From positions 1 to 26,206 of the forward strand of contig JBPBPY010000519.1 in assembly GCA_050954505.1 (NCBI GenBank): a stretch of DNA of 26,206 bases, read 5' to 3'. A model generated the notes under the pieces. That model saw only the letters and a program-made list of their open reading frames with translations, ran no database searches and was not told where the DNA came from. This DNA comes from JAQGMO01 sp050954505. GTDB lineage: Bacteria > Pseudomonadota > Gammaproteobacteria > Burkholderiales > Burkholderiaceae_D. Both the position numbers and the translations under genes were made by a program. This document shows, piece after piece, positions 15,791-22,967 of the stretch (position 1 is the first letter of the stretch; each line of letters begins with the position of its first letter).

Positions 15791-15818
15791 GGAACCAAAT
15801 CGCATTTGTTACCACCCA
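15791..15818 (+). promoter_or_regulatory. hrp box: HrpL-dependent promoter candidate
   Basis: GGAACC (15791-15796), exactly 15 bp, then CCACCCA (15812-15818) matches the published hrp-box consensus GGAACC-N15/16-CCACNNA in every defined position. That promoter class is read by the ECF sigma factor HrpL, which switches on type III secretion and effector genes in Pseudomonas syringae- and Erwinia-type systems. The box is on the same strand as the flavoprotein gene and ends 68 bp before its ATG. Confidence 0.75.
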
Positions 15819-15875
15819 CACATTAGGAGCGTTTGTCCTATCGAAAACGACGGAAAATGCAGGATCGCATTTATC

Positions 15876-15879
15876 GAGG
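15876..15879 (+). promoter_or_regulatory. Ribosome-binding site that sets the effector start
   Basis: GAGG with a seven-base spacer to the ATG at 15887. The upstream in-frame alternatives are a TTG at 15833, too close to AGGAG (three bases), and an ATG at 15857 without a good site. This makes 15887 the best start. Confidence 0.65.
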
Positions 15880-15886
15880 CAAAATA

Positions 15887-17368
15887 ATGAGCAAGAGTTT
15901 GTCTGGACTGACCGCTTCCAGCCTGCATCCTGCGTTCTCCCCGCAAGAGTCCAATCCAATCGAGACGCCGTCTGCTCAGACAAGTTCGACAATCACCAAG
16001 CTCGCAGGGTCCTCGAAAACGGATCATGTTTCCCAAGCAAAGCCAGGCCAGGGCGCTGGCAGCACCATGTCCTTGCTCCTGCGACAGAATCCAATTCGAC
16101 CGGCGAAATCGTCGGGTATGGCGCAGGCCAATGCATCGGGATTGGACAAGATGCAATTTGCCAGACATCACTTTAAAAGCGGCAAGACTTTCACGGCGCA
16201 GCCTGATAAGGCAACGGTCATTGGCGAGGGGCCGGCTGGACTGCAGTGCGTGTTGAGTTTGCTGGACAAGGCCAAGGAAAATCCGGAAGAAAGCGCCAAG
16301 CAGATCATCTGGTACAAGGCCAGGGACGAGCGGGTGCGGCGGCACATTGTGACGGTCAACGACAAGACGATGAGCATTCGGTCTATTGAAAATTCTTTGC
16401 AGGATCGAATCGATCAGCATGAGATGCACCATCTCCTGATTGAAAAGCACGAAAAGTTTGATTATGAAAAATCCCCTGCAGCTGAGGCAAAGCATGTATT
16501 CCTGGCAGATGGCTACAACAGCAATTCCAGAACGAACATCTTTTTCGGCGGCGAGTTCCAGAAACCAAAAACCAGCCTGGTAGAACGCTGCATCGTTTGC
16601 TACACCGGTTTGCAGCCAATCGATGCCGAGCAAGCCGATACGGGCACAAAGACGCCAATGAGCTTGTCTGCGTTGAAAAAATCAGGTATCAAGAAACCAG
16701 AGGAATTCATCGATCTGATGAAAATTTCATTCGCCGGCTTGATCGATTTAAACAAGCAGCAACGTGCGCAAGATTCCAGTCTGCAAAAATTCGATCCCTA
16801 TTTGAATGGGTTCAAGGACATCCGCGGATTCAAAACTCAGGTGGGAGACGGCTTGAACGCTTTTTTCAAGCAGCACGGATCACCCCAGGCCTTGAAAACT
16901 GCCTTGGCAGCATTTGAACTTTCAGCGCAAGGCGTTGACAAATACAGCCGGCCGGAAGCCCTGCAAGCCCTATGTAAAGATTTTGAAAAGAACCTTGACA
17001 AATTTGCCGATGCCGTCAAAACCGAAAAAGGCGAGATTATTTTTGTACCGGTCTACAGAAAACACAGTTATTTCGGAATGAAAGGACTCAGTGCCAAGGA
17101 TGATGATACTGGCCAGACATTCCATCTGGTGGGCGATGCGGCGATGGGATTCGCCCCTGGCGGTCCGAACATCAGCGAAGCAATGAAGTATTCGGAAAAA
17201 ATTGTCCAGATGATCATGGACGCCGAGTTCAAGGAAGGACAAATCAAGCCTTTGGACAAAAGAAATTCATCGCTCACTCAGAAACAATGGACATTGCTGT
17301 CCTACAAAGAGTGGAATGAAAAGAAATCCTTGTTGAGCGTGTTGCCAACTGTTTCTTCAATTGGCTGA
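15887..17368 (+). CDS. Candidate type III secreted effector with FAD-dependent monooxygenase (MICAL/hydroxylase-like) fold
   Basis: 493 residues. Residues 1-100 look disordered and Ser/Thr/Gln/Pro-rich: six Ser in the first 18 residues and no acidic residue before Glu19, a composition typical of type III secretion signals. The flavoprotein domain starts near residue 107. VIGEGPAGLQ (111-120) is the GxGxxG dinucleotide fold. RRHIVTVNDKTMSI resembles the region after the second strand in MICAL-type monooxygenases. ADGYNSNSR (207-215) is the DG motif, and LVGDAAMGFAPGGPNISEA (GD at 416-417) is the ribityl-binding motif of class A flavin hydroxylases. A helical insert of about 150 residues separates DG and GD. 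The gene is A/T-richer than its neighbours and has a perfect hrp box. A plain cytoplasmic hydroxylase would not need the N-terminal tail. The host target is unknown. Confidence 0.75.
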   Translation: MSKSLSGLTASSLHPAFSPQESNPIETPSAQTSSTITKLAGSSKTDHVSQAKPGQGAGSTMSLLLRQNPIRPAKSSGMAQANASGLDKMQFARHHFKSGKTFTAQPDKATVIGEGPAGLQCVLSLLDKAKENPEESAKQIIWYKARDERVRRHIVTVNDKTMSIRSIENSLQDRIDQHEMHHLLIEKHEKFDYEKSPAAEAKHVFLADGYNSNSRTNIFFGGEFQKPKTSLVERCIVCYTGLQPIDAEQADTGTKTPMSLSALKKSGIKKPEEFIDLMKISFAGLIDLNKQQRAQDSSLQKFDPYLNGFKDIRGFKTQVGDGLNAFFKQHGSPQALKTALAAFELSAQGVDKYSRPEALQALCKDFEKNLDKFADAVKTEKGEIIFVPVYRKHSYFGMKGLSAKDDDTGQTFHLVGDAAMGFAPGGPNISEAMKYSEKIVQMIMDAEFKEGQIKPLDKRNSSLTQKQWTLLSYKEWNEKKSLLSVLPTVSSIG

Positions 17369-17604
17369 ATTACTGGCAATTTTCCATCTCTGCGTCGTTT
17401 GCGACAATGCAGCCCTGGACAGGATTGTTTCATAACATACGACAATGCGGTTTGGACAATTGCCGGCATCTGCCGGAGCCAGCCTGGCGATGCTCTCTCG
17501 CTGATTTTCCCTTAATACCGTCCGCAACATTCTTGCTGCACGCAAAGCGAACATGTCCACCACGAGTTGTGGAAAAAAGCGGGCACGCCTGGTGATCGAT
17601 TTTC
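17369..17604. other. Non-coding A/T-richer stretch
   Basis: I see no convincing gene or terminator between the flavoprotein stop and the small frame that starts at 17605. It holds an imperfect direct repeat: CGACAATGC at 17402 and 17440, each followed a few bases later by TGGACA (17416 and 17453). There is no second hrp box. Confidence 0.4.
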
Positions 17605-17793
17605 ATGGAAAAATTGAACATCAATACGTCCGAAGTAAAATTGAATATACAATTCGAGATCGAGCAGAGACCTGCCAAAGTAAACGGTGCACGGTCGAAA
17701 TCAGTAAAACAGTTCATGCAAACAACGATCGAGCGCATTGCCGCTTCAGCAAACAACCAGCACTTGGCCAATCGAATTCCGGTGCCGCAATGA
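17605..17793 (+). CDS. Possible small protein (62 aa) overlapping the glycosylase start
   Basis: An ATG at 17605 opens a 62-residue frame ending in a TGA that overlaps the glycosylase ATG as ATGA. This arrangement often means translational coupling. The product begins MEKLNINTSEVKLNIQFEIE, alternating polar and hydrophobic like a beta strand, then becomes basic and helical (SKSVKQFMQTTIERIAASA). It matches no family I know and is too short and basic for a classical type III chaperone. There is no good Shine-Dalgarno, so the frame could be chance in A/T-rich DNA. Confidence 0.3.
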   Translation: MEKLNINTSEVKLNIQFEIEQRPAKVNGARSKSVKQFMQTTIERIAASANNQHLANRIPVPQ

Positions 17794-18353
17794 CAGGCTG
17801 CGACATCGATTTCACCAGGCCGGCCTATGCAGTCGCGCGGGACCTGATTGGCGCCACTTTCCTGGTCGACGGCATTGGCGGCGTGATCATCGAAACGGAA
17901 GCCTACGAGCACGATGACCCGGCCTCGCATTCATTTTCCGGCCCGACGCTGCGCAACATGGCGATGTTTGGCGAACCGGGAAACATCTATGTCTACCGCT
18001 CCTATGGCCTGCACTGGTGTTTGAATATCGTCTGCGGCCCTGCGGGACATGGCGCTGCGGTATTGCTGCGCGCCTTGTGGCCAAGCAGTGGCATTGACAT
18101 CATGCAGCAGCGGCGCGGCATGGAAGACCTGCGCCTGCTGTGCGCAGGACCCGGCCGCTTGAGCCAGGCCCTGGGCATCCATGCCGGCCATAACGGCCTG
18201 GCTGTGACACTGCCGCCATTTTCACTTTCGAAAGCTTCGTCCCGGTCTGCAGTGTTGGAGGGACCGCGCATCGGTATTTCCAAGGCGGTAGAGATGCCCT
18301 GGCGGTTTGGCCTGGCCGGTGCGTCGGGCTTGAGCAAACGCTTCAAGCCCTGA
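17790..18353 (+). CDS. DNA-3-methyladenine glycosylase (AAG/MPG family)
   Basis: 187 residues, close to the family's usual 190-210. The start of the fold is FTRPAYAVARDLIGATFLVDG. The catalytic region GGVIIETEAYEHDDPASHSF contains the Glu that activates water, in the family's E-x-EAY context. RNMAMFGEPGNIYVYRSYGLHWCLNIV includes the Tyr residues that intercalate or stack on the flipped base. LCAGPGRLSQALGI is the conserved C-terminal block. The enzyme excises alkylated purines and hypoxanthine. The frame is open far upstream (to 17553), but conservation begins only after the ATG at 17790, which is also where the ATGA overlap lies. Confidence 0.9.
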   Translation: MTGCDIDFTRPAYAVARDLIGATFLVDGIGGVIIETEAYEHDDPASHSFSGPTLRNMAMFGEPGNIYVYRSYGLHWCLNIVCGPAGHGAAVLLRALWPSSGIDIMQQRRGMEDLRLLCAGPGRLSQALGIHAGHNGLAVTLPPFSLSKASSRSAVLEGPRIGISKAVEMPWRFGLAGASGLSKRFKP

Positions 18354-18467
18354 TTCATGCTGGCAGCAAGGGGCTGTGGTGTATGCTCAGCGCTTTCGTG
18401 TGCACGACTGGTCGGGCTGCCGTTCGTGGCTGCCGGATCGCTGCATGCCACCATCCGGAGCAATGCC

Positions 18468-18995
18468 ATGAACCCCAAGTCCGATCCCAGCGTCGTGCCG
18501 GCCGGCAAGCCAGTCGATCATTTGCGCTTCCACCGCGCCCACGCACATCTGGCCTCCACTTTTGGCAATGACCGCTTCGCCAGGCAAGCCGAAGCGTTTG
18601 CACGTTTTTTTGGCACACCCTTGTTCCTGGGAGCGCAGACGATCATCGTGGTGAGCTGGATTGTCGCCAACGTCAGTGGTCTGCTGCACTTCGACCTGTA
18701 CCCGTTCATCCTGTTGAATCTTGCCTTCAGCCTGCAGGCCGCTTACGCCGCGCCCTTGATCTTGCTGGCGCAAACGCGGCAAGCGCAGCGCGACAAGGCT
18801 GGCACGGCGGCCGACGCGGAACACCGCGATGCATTGGCCAGCATTGCCGCGCAACATGCAAACGACATGCTCACGCTGCTACGGCAAAACACCGATCTGA
18901 CCGCATTGACGAATACCCTGGTAGGTCGGATCGAAACGCTGACGATGGAATTGCATCAGCATATCCTGCGCCACGACGGGGTGCAGCCGAAATGA
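18468..18995 (+). CDS. DUF1003 family membrane protein
   Basis: 175 residues starting at the ATG at 18468 with GGAG (18457-18460) seven bases upstream; this chooses it over the earlier in-frame start at 18357. Two hydrophobic segments (around FGTPLFLGAQTIIVVSWIVANV and YPFILLNLAFSLQAAYAAPLILL) match the DUF1003 core, including the conserved YPFILLNL and AAYAAPLIL with a following QxRQ. A charged helical C-terminus (residues about 110-175) with AQHANDMLTLLRQN faces the cytoplasm. Molecular function is unknown. Transcription ends in the strong hairpin directly after the stop. Confidence 0.88.
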   Translation: MNPKSDPSVVPAGKPVDHLRFHRAHAHLASTFGNDRFARQAEAFARFFGTPLFLGAQTIIVVSWIVANVSGLLHFDLYPFILLNLAFSLQAAYAAPLILLAQTRQAQRDKAGTAADAEHRDALASIAAQHANDMLTLLRQNTDLTALTNTLVGRIETLTMELHQHILRHDGVQPK

Positions 18996-19025
18996 AAAGC
19001 GCCACCGTTGCGGTGGCGCTTTTTT
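18995..19025 (+). terminator. Strong intrinsic terminator (bidirectional)
   Basis: AGCGCCACCG (18998-19007) pairs with CGGTGGCGCT (19011-19020) around TTG. Flanking AAAA on the left and TTTTTT on the right extend the stem and give U-tracts in both directions. It serves the DUF1003 gene on the plus strand and can stop the minus-strand MFS transcript. Confidence 0.93.
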
Positions 19026-19118
19026 GGAAAACCTGGCTGTCCTTGCGCGAAGAAGATGCGCAAGATCGTGAGCGCGCACGCTGCAGGCCGATCGGATGAG
19101 CAAGCCGCCAGGCAGTTC

Positions 19119-20345
19119 TCAGGCCTTGTGCGCCAGTTTCGCCACCACCGGTGCGGCCAGTGCAGCGAGCAAGGCAATCACACCGGAGATATAGCCGATA
19201 TTGCCTGGACCCCAGTGCGCAATGCTCAGACCGCCAATTACGGCGCCAAGCGCAATGCCGCCATTGGCCGCCGACACATTGATGGTGCCGGCCAGCGCCT
19301 GCGCTTGCGAGGCCGCCTTCATGACACGGATCTGGCAAACCGGATACAGCGCCGTGTTGGCAATGCCCCAGATGCCCAAGCCGATGGCAAACCAGATGCT
19401 TGCGCCAGCCAGCAGCATTGTCAGTCCCATGCCGATTGCCAGCATCAGGCAAAACAGCGCGGTTGTCCTCAGCGGCTTCTTGTCGGCCCACATGCCGCCG
19501 AGCCAGTTGCCGATCAAGCCGACGGCGCCAAAGCCCATCAGCCACCAGCCCACCTGGCCTGGCGCGATGCCGGCTGATTTTTCCAGCATCTCGGCCAGGT
19601 AGGTATAACCCGTAAACATGGCGGTAAAGACCAGCACCGACAGCACCACATTGGCGAGGAAAAAGGGGCTCTTGAGAATTTTTGCCTGCTCGGCCATGCG
19701 CACCGGGGCGCCGGCTTTCACGGTTGGCATGCTCAGGTACATCAGGGCGGCAATCAGCAGCGACAATCCTGCCAGCAGTGCAAAGGCGCCGCGCCAGCCA
19801 ATTGCCGTGGAGGCCAGCGTGCCCAGTGGAATGCCAAACAGCATGGCGGCCGAAATCCCCAGATAAACCTGCGAAACGGCACGTCCGCCATTGCCAGGAC
19901 CGGCGATCTTCGCTGCCGTTTCACTGGCCGTACCCCAGAACACCGGCAATGCCAATGCCGGCAGCAGGCGGGCGATCGCCAGGATCCAGACATTGGTGGC
20001 CATCGCCGCCAATGCGTTGGAGGCAGCAAACAGCACCAGGATGGCGATGAACAGCCGCTTGCGCTCGACATTGGCAAGCCCCGCAGTCAGGAACGGCCCG
20101 CACAGCATGACGACCACCGCAAACAGCGTCACGAACTGGCCAGCGGTGGTGACGGAAATGCCGAGGTCGCGCGCCAGTGCAGGCAGCAGACCGACGATCA
20201 GGAATTCAGTCGTCACGATGACAAAGGCGGCCACCGCCAGGATGGCGATCGACAGCGCATTGCCTTTGACAGCGGCAGCCGGCGCGGCTGTCGAGCGTGC
20301 AGCGCTGGAAACTGGTGCCGGATCGAGGGATTTTGCATTGCTCAT
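19119..20345 (-). CDS. MFS transporter, DHA1 (drug:H+ antiporter) type
   Basis: 408 residues with twelve predicted membrane helices after a 30-residue Ala/Ser-rich cytoplasmic lead. The first helix, AFVIVTTEFLIVGLLPALARDLGIS, has the family's TEF...GLLP pattern of AraJ/YdhP-like sugar or drug exporters. The cytoplasmic loop before helix 3 reads GLANVERKR, and PVFWGTASETAA and GISAAMLFGIPLGT follow, the latter resembling motif C of antiporters. Start: ATG at 20343-20345 with GGAG about nine bases upstream; the TTG five codons earlier is less likely. It is transcribed divergently from a LysR regulator, the common arrangement for a regulated exporter. Substrate unknown. Confidence 0.88.
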   Translation of the reverse strand: MSNAKSLDPAPVSSAARSTAAPAAAVKGNALSIAILAVAAFVIVTTEFLIVGLLPALARDLGISVTTAGQFVTLFAVVVMLCGPFLTAGLANVERKRLFIAILVLFAASNALAAMATNVWILAIARLLPALALPVFWGTASETAAKIAGPGNGGRAVSQVYLGISAAMLFGIPLGTLASTAIGWRGAFALLAGLSLLIAALMYLSMPTVKAGAPVRMAEQAKILKSPFFLANVVLSVLVFTAMFTGYTYLAEMLEKSAGIAPGQVGWWLMGFGAVGLIGNWLGGMWADKKPLRTTALFCLMLAIGMGLTMLLAGASIWFAIGLGIWGIANTALYPVCQIRVMKAASQAQALAGTINVSAANGGIALGAVIGGLSIAHWGPGNIGYISGVIALLAALAAPVVAKLAHKA

Positions 20346-20450
20346 GAAACTTGACTCCAAGAAAGACAGCTTGCATGATATAGGAGATGCCAGTTCGCTT
20401 TACGGATATTATTTCCCGGCGATTGGCGAATTCATTTCTACACGGAGTCC
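20346..20450. promoter_or_regulatory. Shared MFS/LysR promoter region
   Basis: 105 bp between divergent starts. It is A/T-richer than its flanks and contains TATTAT at 20407-20412. TTCGC (20394-20398) and GCGAA (20426-20430) form a widely spaced inverted pair. LysR proteins normally bind such regions, but I cannot identify a clear T-N11-A operator with confidence. Confidence 0.35.
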
Positions 20451-21371
20451 ATGTTGAATGCTGCAGAACGCTTGAAAGGCCTGGCGACATTCGTGGCTGT
20501 GGCCGATGCCGGCAGTTTCACCGCCGCCGCGGAACGTCTGAACCTGACCAAATCGGCGGTCGGAAAAGCGGTGGGGAGGCTGGAAAGCCGCCTGGGCAAG
20601 CAGCTGTTCGAGCGCACCACACGCCGGCTCGACCTCACTGACGCCGGCGATGTTTTCCACAAGGTGTGCGTGCGCGTGCTCGATGAACTGGAGACAGCCG
20701 AGCGGGCGATGGCAGCCGAGCAGGTGATTGCCGCAGGGCGCTTGCGCGTCGATTTGCCGGCCACCTTTGGGCGCATCCAGGCGTTTGCCGCATTGCTGGC
20801 GTTTGCGGACAAGCATCCGCAGGTCATGCCACACGTCTCGTTTACCGACCGCTTTGTCGATGTCGTGGAAGACGGCATCGATGTGGTGGTCAGGATCGGT
20901 GGCGACGACAGCTGGCCGGCGGCCGTGGCGCACAAATATCTCGGGCACGAGGAACTGATCTTTTGCGCGGCGCCAGCCTATCTGCACGCGTTTGGCAAGC
21001 CGGCGTCGGTGGAAGCACTGCTCAAGCACGATACGGTGCTGTATGGGCGGGCCGATGGCAGTACCGCAGCATGGCTGATCAAGGAAGGCGAAAAGCCGCC
21101 CGTGCGCCAGCATGTCAACGCCCGCATCGTGCTGGGCCAGGCCGAAGCCCAGGTGGCGGCAGTGGAGTCGGGGCTCGGCATTGCCCAGCTTGCGACCTGG
21201 CTGGTGGAACAGCAGATCCGCGACGGCCGCTTGAAGCAGGTCTTGCCGCGCCTGGCCACACCTGGCTTGCCGCTGCATATCGTCTGGCAGCGGGCGCGTC
21301 AGCATGCGCCCAAGGTGCAGGCGCTGATTGCGCATTTCGAGGCGACGCTGGCGATTCGGCCGCTGACCTGA
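20451..21371 (+). CDS. LysR-family transcriptional regulator
   Basis: 306 residues. The N-terminal winged helix-turn-helix is typical: LKGLATFVAVADAGSFTAAAERLNLTKSAVGKAVGRLESRLGKQLFERTTRRLDLTDAG (residues about 8-67). The C-terminal effector domain begins near residue 95 (GRLRVDLPATFGR) and contains VVEDGIDVVVRIG, and VAAVESGLGIAQLATWLV near its end. It belongs to the subgroup that usually sits divergent to a transporter or oxidoreductase. Here it most likely controls the MFS gene and itself. The inducer is unknown. Start ATG with GGAG four bases upstream, slightly close but acceptable. Confidence 0.92.
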   Translation: MLNAAERLKGLATFVAVADAGSFTAAAERLNLTKSAVGKAVGRLESRLGKQLFERTTRRLDLTDAGDVFHKVCVRVLDELETAERAMAAEQVIAAGRLRVDLPATFGRIQAFAALLAFADKHPQVMPHVSFTDRFVDVVEDGIDVVVRIGGDDSWPAAVAHKYLGHEELIFCAAPAYLHAFGKPASVEALLKHDTVLYGRADGSTAAWLIKEGEKPPVRQHVNARIVLGQAEAQVAAVESGLGIAQLATWLVEQQIRDGRLKQVLPRLATPGLPLHIVWQRARQHAPKVQALIAHFEATLAIRPLT

Positions 21372-21534
21372 TGTTCACGTCTGCGTGGGCGAGGCATTGC
21401 ATCGGCCTGCAATCCATGGCACTGCGCGGGTGAGAAGCGGCAACCATGGCAAGGACGACTGACACCAACCGGTGGCGCCGACAAACCGGCAGCAATCCGC
21501 TGTCACCTGGAACCTGCCGGTGCGTTATGCGGCC

Positions 21535-22074
21535 TCAGCGTGCAACAGGAAAACGGCTTGCAATCCAGCCCAGCATGTCGGCGACAATCGCCGTCTCGCT
21601 GCGGTCGATATCGAAGCGGCTGCCCAGCTCGGTCTGTTGCAGGGGTTGCAGATCGCGGAACTGGCTCTGCAGCAGGGAAGGCGGCATGAAGTGATGCTTG
21701 CGCGCGGCCATGCGCTCGGCGATCAGCGCGGGGCTGCCGTCGAGATGCAGGAACACCAGTGCAGGATCACCTTCGCGCAGCAGATCCCGATAGCTGAGCT
21801 TGAGCGCCGAGCAGGACAGCACCATGCTTTCGCCCTGCTCATGTGCATGGCGCAAACGTCCTTGCAATTGCAGCAGCCAGGCACGCCGGTCGTCGTCATC
21901 AAGGGCTGTGCCGGAGGCCATCTTGGCGATGTTGGCCGGCGGGTGGGCATCATCGCCTTCCACATAGGTGACACCCAGTTGTTTGGCCAGCAGCTTGCCG
22001 ATGGCGCTTTTGCCGCATCCGCTCACTCCCATGACCACAAATCGGCGCGCAGGACGTTGTAGAGGATCGTTCAT
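21535..22074 (-). CDS. gntK: Gluconokinase (GntK/IdnK family)
   Basis: 179 residues, the normal size. The Walker A loop GVSGCGKS spans residues 16-23. VEGDDAHPPANIAKMASGTALDDDDR is the gluconate-kinase signature (the family form is GDxxHPxxNxxKMxxGxPLxDxDR). LSCSALKLSYRDLLR and MAARKHHFMPPSLLQSQFRDLQPL are the remaining conserved blocks, the latter with the lid region (RxxHFM). It phosphorylates gluconate to 6-phosphogluconate, feeding the Entner-Doudoroff or pentose-phosphate route. AAAGG lies nine bases before the ATG. No gluconate transporter or dehydratase is in the window. Confidence 0.92.
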   Translation of the reverse strand: MNDPLQRPARRFVVMGVSGCGKSAIGKLLAKQLGVTYVEGDDAHPPANIAKMASGTALDDDDRRAWLLQLQGRLRHAHEQGESMVLSCSALKLSYRDLLREGDPALVFLHLDGSPALIAERMAARKHHFMPPSLLQSQFRDLQPLQQTELGSRFDIDRSETAIVADMLGWIASRFPVAR

Positions 22075-22212
22075 GTTGAAAACCTTTGGACCAGCGATTG
22101 CAGATGGCGAAACTGTACGCTAAAAATCTGTCAGCGGCGTTGTCCGATGACTGGCGTGTCGGTGCCACAAACCAATACGTGCCATTTTCACCCCGATTCA
22201 TCTCTGCTGGCT

Positions 22213-22240
22213 TTGCAGGTCGAGCCTGTTGCGCTAATCT
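22213..22240 (+). promoter_or_regulatory. Sigma-70-like promoter of the GST gene
   Basis: TTGCAG (22213-22218), 16 bp, TAATCT (22235-22240). This places a start site near 22247 and leaves a short leader with GGAGAG before the ATG at 22271. Confidence 0.45.
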
Positions 22241-22270
22241 TGACGCTCACCGAACGACAGGAGAGACGCC

Positions 22271-22933
22271 ATGTCCATTCCAATGACCCCCACCCTCACC
22301 GTCTTTGCAGATTCGCCCGATGGCGGCCAGGGCGTGGCGCGCGACATGCGTGTGCGCTGGGCGCTGGAAGAAGTGGGTCAGGCTTGCCTGGTGCGCCAGG
22401 TATCGTTCGCTGCGCTGAAACAGCCAGCGCATCTGGCGCTGCATCCGTTCGGGCAGATTCCTGTCTATGAAGAAGGCGGGCTTGTCCTGTTCGAATCAGG
22501 CGCGATCGTGCTTCATCTGGCCGAGCATCATCCTGGCTTGCTGAGTACCGAACCCGATGCCCGCATGCGCGCCATCATGTGGATGTTTGCTGCGCTTAAT
22601 ACGGTCGAGCCGCCCATTGTCGAGCTCGAAATGACCGGGCTGCTGGAGGCTGGCCAGCCCTGGTATCCGCAACGCCTGCCTGCCGTGCAGCAGCGCGTGC
22701 GGGTGCGCCTGGCCGAACTTTCCCGGCGCCTGGGCGATGCGCCCTGGCTCGATGGCGCCTTCAGTGCCGGCGACCTGATGATGGTGATGGTGCTGCTCAG
22801 AGTAAAGGACACCGGCATGCTGGAAGACTACCCCAACCTGTGGAATTATCTGGCGCGCGGGGAAGCGCGGCCTGCATACCAGCGCGCCTTTGCCGCCCAG
22901 CTGGCGCTTTTCAAGGCTGGAAACGCGCCGTAA
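22271..22933 (+). CDS. Glutathione S-transferase family protein
   Basis: 220 residues. The thioredoxin-like N-terminal domain contains GQIPVYEEGGLVLFESGAIVLHLAEHHPGLL: the cis-Pro after QI and the ES pair that holds the glutathione gamma-glutamyl group are the family hallmarks. The helical C-terminal domain contains PWLDGAFSAGDLMMVMVLLRV, with the N-capping box S-x-GD where most GSTs have S-x-AD. The first helix region (SPDGGQGVARDMRVRWALEE) lacks an obvious catalytic Cys or Tyr; Ser15 is the nearest candidate. GGAGAG precedes the ATG. It is divergent from gluconokinase. The substrate is not predictable. Confidence 0.87.
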   Translation: MSIPMTPTLTVFADSPDGGQGVARDMRVRWALEEVGQACLVRQVSFAALKQPAHLALHPFGQIPVYEEGGLVLFESGAIVLHLAEHHPGLLSTEPDARMRAIMWMFAALNTVEPPIVELEMTGLLEAGQPWYPQRLPAVQQRVRVRLAELSRRLGDAPWLDGAFSAGDLMMVMVLLRVKDTGMLEDYPNLWNYLARGEARPAYQRAFAAQLALFKAGNAP

Positions 22934-22965
22934 CTGATCGCTGACTCATCGCCAACTCATCGCCA
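22933..22965. repeat. 11-bp tandem repeat, three units
   Basis: ACTCATCGCCA is exactly repeated at 22944-22954 and 22955-22965, and is preceded by the degenerate unit ACTGATCGCTG at 22933-22943. It fills the short gap between the convergent GST and AraC genes. Confidence 0.7.
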
Positions 22966-22967
22966 AT

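Noticed and set aside
17407..17595. 62-codon frame after the flavoprotein gene
   Set aside because: No ribosome-binding site, Cys/His/Pro-rich random-like composition, and overlap with other frames.
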